A stretch of 64,000 nt of DNA from Mytilus edulis (taxonomy: Eukaryota > Mollusca > Bivalvia > Mytilida > Mytilidae): NCBI RefSeq assembly GCF_963676685.1, contig NC_092344.1, forward strand, positions 92,844,749 to 92,908,748, read 5' to 3'. The notes beneath the pieces were generated by a model. It saw nothing but the letters and a program-made list of their open reading frames with translations, was not told the origin of the DNA and did no database searches. This document shows positions 59,586 to 64,000 of this stretch, piece by piece. The translations under genes and the position numbers were made by a program. Each line of letters begins with the position of its first letter. The first letter of the stretch is position 1.

Positions 59586-59674
59586 TGGTCTCTGATGAAG
59601 GTTTCCCTGGAATAAAAACATTTCCGAAATAACCCGAAACATTGCGTACATAGCACAGTATCAATGTAAGGCCA
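59586..59674 (+). ncRNA. Hammerhead ribozyme-like motif in the PLE terminal repeat
   Basis: The plus strand has all parts in order. Stem I 5' strand is TGGTCT (59586-59591), then the core CTGATGA (59592-59598). Stem II has GGTT (59600-59603) with AACC (59631-59634) and an inner GGAA/TTCC helix. The core GAAA is at 59636-59639. Stem III is ACATTG (59639-59644) with CAATGT (59662-59667). The cleavage triplet is GTA (59666-59668), followed by stem I 3' strand AGGCCA (59669-59674), which pairs with TGGTCT with one G-U. The weak point is an A-C instead of the usual G-C at the base of stem II. It lies on the same strand as the RT. Hammerheads in PLE ends are established. Confidence 0.62.
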
Positions 59675-59728
59675 GAGATATGATTCGCACCTAAATGGGT
59701 GGATATTGGATCAATTTCTATGAAATTA
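59638..59728 (+). repeat. Right 91-base inverted terminal repeat of the PLE
   Basis: Reverse complement of 56649-56739 except one base (GGCCTTACATTG versus GGCCTAACATTG on the other strand). It overlaps stem III and the cleavage site of the hammerhead. Confidence 0.85.
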
Positions 59729-60179
59729 TTAAATAAATAATTTCGTTACAATTATTGTTGTTATTTATATACCACTGCTAATTATTTATGTTTGCTTAAC
59801 AAATAGCAAAAAAGGTTTGAGTTTAGGCATGGTTCTAATAACCAGGTGTTATACATGTATCATCGAATCATACAAAATTTTAATAAACTATTTGATCACT
59901 ACAGATCATTACTTAGGGAAAATCTTTCAAATATATAAAGATGTGTAAATTTTATCACATAACAAAGTATCGGAGAAAGGTCAAATGTTTTCTCAACAGT
60001 TTAAGACAGTGAAGTAGATATATACTCTTTCAGCGAAACATCCTGTAGACAATAGTAGTGAGTTTTGCTGAGATTGGTTTATAGACACGACTATTTACAA
60101 AAGTTTTACATTCAGTCATAAATTGGGGCGGGGCGGGGGGGGGTCATAAATAGTTTACCTATACCTTTTGACGTGCATT
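59729..60179. other. No gene recognised
   Basis: Interior of the CACTA-like element. A G-rich run lies at about 60126-60142. Confidence 0.5.
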
Positions 60180-60640
60180 AAATAACACATATAGTCTGTC
60201 CTATACATTTTGACATTCAAAACATATCCAAGGTTGTCTGTTCTATACCTTTTGACACGCACACAATGTCAAAGGTTGTCTATCCTATACCTTTTAACTA
60301 GCGTAAAATGTGAAAGGTGGTCTGTCCTATACCTTTTGACGTGCATAAAATGTCACAGAAAGTCTTTCCTATACATTTTGACATACCATAAAATGTCAAA
60401 GGTTGTCTGTTCTATACCTTTTGATATGCATAAAATGTCAAAGGTTGTCTGTCCTATACCTTTTGACTTGCACAAAATGTCAAAGGTTGTCTGTTCTATA
60501 CCTTTTGACATGCACAAAATGTCAAAGGTTGTCTGTTCTATACCTTTTGACATGCACAAAATGTCAAAGGTTGTCTGTTGATTACATTTCAAGGTTCACG
60601 AAATGTCAAAGATGGTCTTTTGTATACATTTCAACATAAA
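60180..60640 (+). repeat. Right subterminal minisatellite, 42-base unit
   Basis: About ten units of AAAGGTTGTCTGTTCTATAC followed by CTTTTGAC and ATGCACAAAATGTC. The best-kept units start at 60440, 60482, 60524 and 60566 (exact 42-base spacing), with diverged units on both sides. As 42 is divisible by three, several frames stay open by chance on both strands. The core is inverted relative to the left array. Confidence 0.88.
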
Positions 60641-60750
60641 AAGACATCAAAAGGCGACGAAATATTATCTGTAGAAGAAGGTAGTCTTTTGATTGTATTT
60701 CATTATACCCCCCAAAAGTCAATCAAAAGATGATTTTCCATGCAGTGTTA

Positions 60751-61459
60751 ATTATGATTTTCTTGCAAGGGAATACATATCACTTTTATATCTGTCAATG
60801 AATATCTGTTAAATATCAGGAGAGATATGTTTTAATTTCGATTTTTTTTATATATTTGTTGAAGGACATAAACAAATATCTTTCATGGGATAATTTGAAA
60901 CTTGAACATCTTTTTCTATTTTTATATCTTTACATTGTATTAATGATCATCTGAGCATAGGACAAACACAAAATGTACACAGAAAAATATCGTTGTTAGT
61001 AAAGCAAAGTTTTGCAACAATTGAGTTTAACAATACACTCAACATATTTGAACTTTGGGGGTTCATGTTTACTTCTTAACTGTGAAGTATGAATCACAAC
61101 ACATATTTAAAACTTAAGATAAGAAAAAAAACAGATTTTTTTATATGGAATAACCAGCAAACATCTCTGCAGACAATTATCATTGTATAATTGTCGATTG
61201 ATTGTCCTATTTGTTTCCTTGGTACGAACGCTTTCCAAAAGCAAGGGATATATTGAATTAAGTTTCATGATGCATTTCACAGGCGACACATAACATTACT
61301 GCATTATAGTGACAAGACTATAATTTATTTTACTTTGTTATAATTCCAGGGTCCAGACATCCACTTCCTCGATGATATGTTTGAGTGTTTTGATAATGAC
61401 ATAATTTAACTCATACATATATGGACAGTCAATTCTAAGTATATGTTTCCTGAATGTGA
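60751..61459. other. No gene recognised
   Basis: AT-rich DNA to the right of the CACTA-like element. Confidence 0.5.
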
Positions 61460-61745
61460 CCTACCGAATTAGACTATTTACCGGATTTGTTATCACATAA
61501 GCAACACGACGGGTGCCGCATGTGGAGCAGGATCTGCTTACCCTTCCGGAGCACATGAGATCACCCCTAGTTTTTTGGTGGGGTTCGTGTTGTTTATTCT
61601 TTAGTTTTCTATGTTGTGTCGTGTATGCTGTTGTTTGTTTGTCTTTTTCATTTTTAGTCATGGCGTTGTCAGTTTGTTTTAGATTTATTAGTTTGACTGT
61701 CCCTTTGGTATCTTTCGTCCCTCTTTTGAAAATAATGAAATTGTA
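61460..61745 (+). repeat. Mussel-type dispersed repeat
   Basis: Contains the order GACCTACCGAATTAGAC, GCAACACGACGGGTGCCGCA, TGTGGAGCAGGATCTGCTTA, TCACCCCTAGTTTTTTGGTG and CCCTTTGGTATCTTTCGTCC. I remember near-identical sequence as one of the most abundant repeats in Mytilus sequences. The open frames in it on both strands (61461-61748, 61513-61779) are by-products. Confidence 0.7.
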
Positions 61746-61807
61746 CAATGACTTTTTGCTTAATATGCAACTCCTTTAACATTGGATAAGGCTGTTCTGT
61801 AATGGTT

Positions 61808-62375
61808 TATTTGGTTAAAATGCTTATGGTCCAGTCGGTTGGATTTCCTAACCGATTCAAAAGAAAGTAGTTTACAGAGTTTTAATTTGGGTTTTATTTT
61901 CCAACAAAGACATTATTACAAAAAAATTAGACTTAGAATAATGCAACATCCGTTTTATATGTTTATATCTTCGGAGATGATTTAGCTTTTTGTAATAAAT
62001 CCAGCGTCATTTATGAGCCTTTTGTAGACGATGTGTTGTACGTATGCATTTACCATAAGCATAGGTATTACCATAAGCATGGTATCTTTAGTAAGTTTTT
62101 TACATTTGAAAATGCCTGTACCAAGTCAGGAATATGACAATTCTTGTCCATTCGTTTTTGATGTGTTTTTGTCGTTTGGTTTTGCCATGTGATTATGGAC
62201 TTTCCGATTAGATTTTCCACTGAGTTCAGTATTTTTGTGATTTTACTTTTTGATTTGCATTACGTCATTAAAGTATCACATGCTAAGTAGTCAGCAGATT
62301 TGCGGTGACATATCATTGCTACAATCCCTTTTCTACTTAAATGTACTATTGAATCATTCCAAACACTGAGATCTT
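61808..62375 (+). repeat. 560-base direct duplication, copy 1
   Basis: From TTGGTTAAAATGCTTATGGT to CCAAACACTGAGAT. It contains a mussel-type repeat tail (TTTGCCATGTGATTATGGAC, GAGTTCAGTATTTTTGTG). Copy 2 starts about 826 bases on, with scattered substitutions and indels. Confidence 0.8.
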
Positions 62376-62633
62376 TTAAATAGTTTAACTAATTTGTGTA
62401 ACACCTGCTTTTTTGTCGACAGCAAATTAACAAGTGTCCGATACGGGAATTCAAAAATTCTGATTCAAGCTGATACAGGAATTCCAAAATCCTGATTCAA
62501 GCTCTATCTATGGCCATGCCAAATATGGCAATGAGCTACAGGCTGCAACACCCACGCATCCACACAAATATTTTATTGAATTAAACCAGATTATTGAAAA
62601 TATATTTTTTTTATAATCTCTATTATTTGGTTA
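62376..62633. other. Spacer between the duplicated copies
   Basis: Holds a small imperfect tandem repeat at about 62440-62505 (GGAATTC, then CTGATTCAAGCT, twice). No gene. Confidence 0.5.
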
Positions 62634-63187
62634 AAATGCTTATGGTCCAGTCGGTTGAATTTTTTAACCGATTCAAAAGAAAATAGTTAACAGAGTTCTG
62701 ATTTGGGTTTTTTTTCAACAAAGACATTGTTACAAAAAAAAAATAAACTAAGAAGAATGCAACATCCGTTTTATATGTTTATATCTTCGGAGATGATTTT
62801 GCATTCTGTAATAAATTCAGCGTCATTTATGAGCCTTTTGTAGACGATGCGTTGTACGTATGCATTTACCATAAGTTATTACTATAAACATGGTATCTTT
62901 AGTAAGTTTTTTACATTTGAAAATGCCTATACCAAGTCGGGAATATGACAATTCTTGTCCATTCGTTTTTGATGTGTTTTTGTCGCTTGGTTTTGCCATG
63001 TGATTATGGACTTTCCGATTAGATTTTCAACTGAGTTCAGTATTTTTGTGATTTTACGTTTTGATTTGCATTACGTCATTAAAGTATCACATGCTAAGTA
63101 GTCAGCAGATTTGCGGTGACATATCATTGCTGCAATCTTTTTTCTACTTAAATGTACTATTGAATCATTCCAAACACTGAGATTTTT
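62634..63187 (+). repeat. 560-base direct duplication, copy 2
   Basis: Diverged copy of 61808-62375. For example, the second copy lacks part of the CATAAGCATAGGTATTACCA segment. Confidence 0.8.
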
Positions 63188-63900
63188 CATCCAAGGCATC
63201 GATAACATAAGCCATATGTATGCACGGCTTTCAGTGAATTTGAGATATTTAGTTATCTTCGTCTGGCATTCCATGCAACCGATTCTTGCTCCATTGAAGG
63301 GTCTTATGTAGACTACACACATATCTAGAGTGATGAACTATCATACTGATCGTTATAAAAAAAAAATATAGAAAAAAAGCAATAAGGGGAAAACATAAAG
63401 AATGCAGTTAATCATATCGATAAATAACACTTCCATGTGTAAATCCTACTTTTCATTGCTGGATTCGTTTTTGTACGAGATACCCGTTGATGACAAGGTT
63501 TATTCCCGATTGTCCCACTTTTTAAAATTTTGGAGTTCTGATTGTCCCACATAAAAAGTTCTGATTGTTCCATATTATTTTATGAAGTAAAATTTTCTTA
63601 AATAGACAAGGTAACTGTTGTTTGTTTGCTAAATAAACAGGAATTAATTATTGCACATTTAATATCAATTTTATAAAAGTATGCACAAAAACTTTTGTTA
63701 AATCATTCGATTAATCCATTTTTTATTAAAAAAATATTTTCTTTCTGACTTATGAACTTATTGAAATATATCAACAATGTTACGTTATTTTTAAAACAAA
63801 TGTCAATACCGTAATTTTAATTTCATTTTCTCTATAAAAGTTGTAAATGAATTTAGAAATAATGCATGCAATTAAAAAAAAGAACAGGTATAAGATAAAA
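63188..63900. other. No gene; short repeats
   Basis: TTCTGATTGT occurs twice at about 63535-63570, following an earlier GATTGTCCCAC. The rest is AT-rich. Confidence 0.45.
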
Positions 63901-63904
63901 AAAA

Positions 63905-64000
63905 AAAAATACTGAACTCCGAGGAAAATTCAAAACGGAAAGTCCCTAATCATACGGCAAATCAAATGATCAACTCATTTATATTGTACAATTAACACAA
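63905..64000 (-). repeat. Mussel-type repeat tail, reverse orientation, cut by the window end
   Basis: TACTGAACTCCGAGGAAAAT, GGAAAGTCCC and CATACGGCAA are the reverse complement of the family seen at about 62180-62245 and 63000-63050 (TGGACTTTCC, GAGTTCAGTA). Confidence 0.65.

Larger units (their letters stand above)
56649..59728 (+). mobile_element. Penelope-like element (PLE), decayed, with inverted terminal repeats
   Basis: 91-base inverted repeats at 56649-56739 and 59638-59728 differ at one base. Between them are a PLE-type RT pseudogene on the plus strand (57773-58824) and, at the right end, a hammerhead ribozyme-like fold. Penelope-like elements are known for direct or inverted terminal pseudo-LTRs with hammerhead motifs. 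Left of the inverted repeat, partial tandem copies of the same terminal sequence lie at about 56604-56650 and 56740-56792. MITE copy 2 is inserted inside. Confidence 0.68.
54828..60747. mobile_element. CACTA-like (EnSpm) DNA transposon, no transposase seen, host of nested insertions
   Basis: Ends are CACTGCAT at 54828 and ATGCAGTG at 60747. The first 27 bases match inverted at about 20 positions, with AAAAT and TCTTT blocks. TTA flanks both sides (54825-54827, 60748-60750), a 3-base target duplication. Inside both ends are tandem repeats in opposite orientation that share the core TCAAAAGGT (left) and ACCTTTTGA (right). CACTR ends, a short target duplication and subterminal repeats are typical of CACTA elements. 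The interior holds a mussel repeat, a Penelope-like element and a MITE. No transposase frame is visible, so this is a non-autonomous copy. Confidence 0.65.

Noticed and set aside
61461-61779. 95- and 88-codon frames on opposite strands
   Set aside because: Inside a dispersed mussel repeat; such frames recur wherever the repeat does.
63071-63322. 83-codon minus-strand frame
   Set aside because: Covers the end of the duplicated repeat; no recognisable motif.

Overview
The window looks like nuclear DNA of a bivalve mollusc, most likely a marine mussel (Mytilidae). It is AT-rich, has intron-type splice signals and no bacterial gene order, and carries dispersed repeats that I recognise from memory as abundant in mussel genomes and transcripts (about 56330-56550, 61460-61745, 62100-62260 and the window end). 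No ordinary host protein gene was found. Everything supportable is a tRNA array or mobile DNA.

Left part (1-6184): the 3' half of an LTR retrotransposon on the plus strand. It holds the end of Pol (DD35E integrase, GPY/F module, chromodomain), an errantivirus/baculovirus-F-like envelope gene, a third gene with an SGNH (GDSL) hydrolase fold, a polypurine tract and the start of a 3' LTR with a TATA box. Each downstream gene follows a convincing splice acceptor, and neither starts with a well-placed ATG, so start codons are probably supplied by splicing.

Centre (6185-52469): a 46-kb tandem array with a 536-bp unit. Each unit has one tRNA-Asn(GTT) gene on the minus strand and a 462-bp spacer. 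I count 74 complete tRNA genes, three split by insertions and one end remnant. Both array ends are inside the window. Only about a dozen single-base differences were seen by eye, so the array is strongly homogenised or very recent. Three insertions sit in tRNA genes at the same nucleotide: one 1.61-kb element (type 1) and two identical 1.76-kb elements (type 2) that are part of a 5815-bp duplication. Both types are minus-strand, poly(A)-tailed, RT-less retroposons with one ORF. They share the 5' end, a GGACGT downstream promoter-like motif, protein N- and C-terminal blocks and the 3' end. This looks like a tRNA-gene-specific, ORF1-only ('half-LINE') retroposon family using the array as a niche, as R1/R2 use rDNA, and it is the most novel system here.

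Right part (52470-64000): nested transposons. A 5.9-kb CACTA-like DNA element (54828-60747; TTA target duplication; CACTGCAT termini; opposed subterminal tandem repeats) contains a decayed Penelope-like element (56649-59728) with 91-bp inverted terminal repeats, an RT gene that has lost its catalytic palm, and a plausible hammerhead ribozyme at 59586-59674. A 448-bp foldback MITE (59077-59524) lies inside that element, and a sister MITE lies at 53850-54296. The end of the window holds mussel-type dispersed repeats and an imperfect 560-bp direct duplication.
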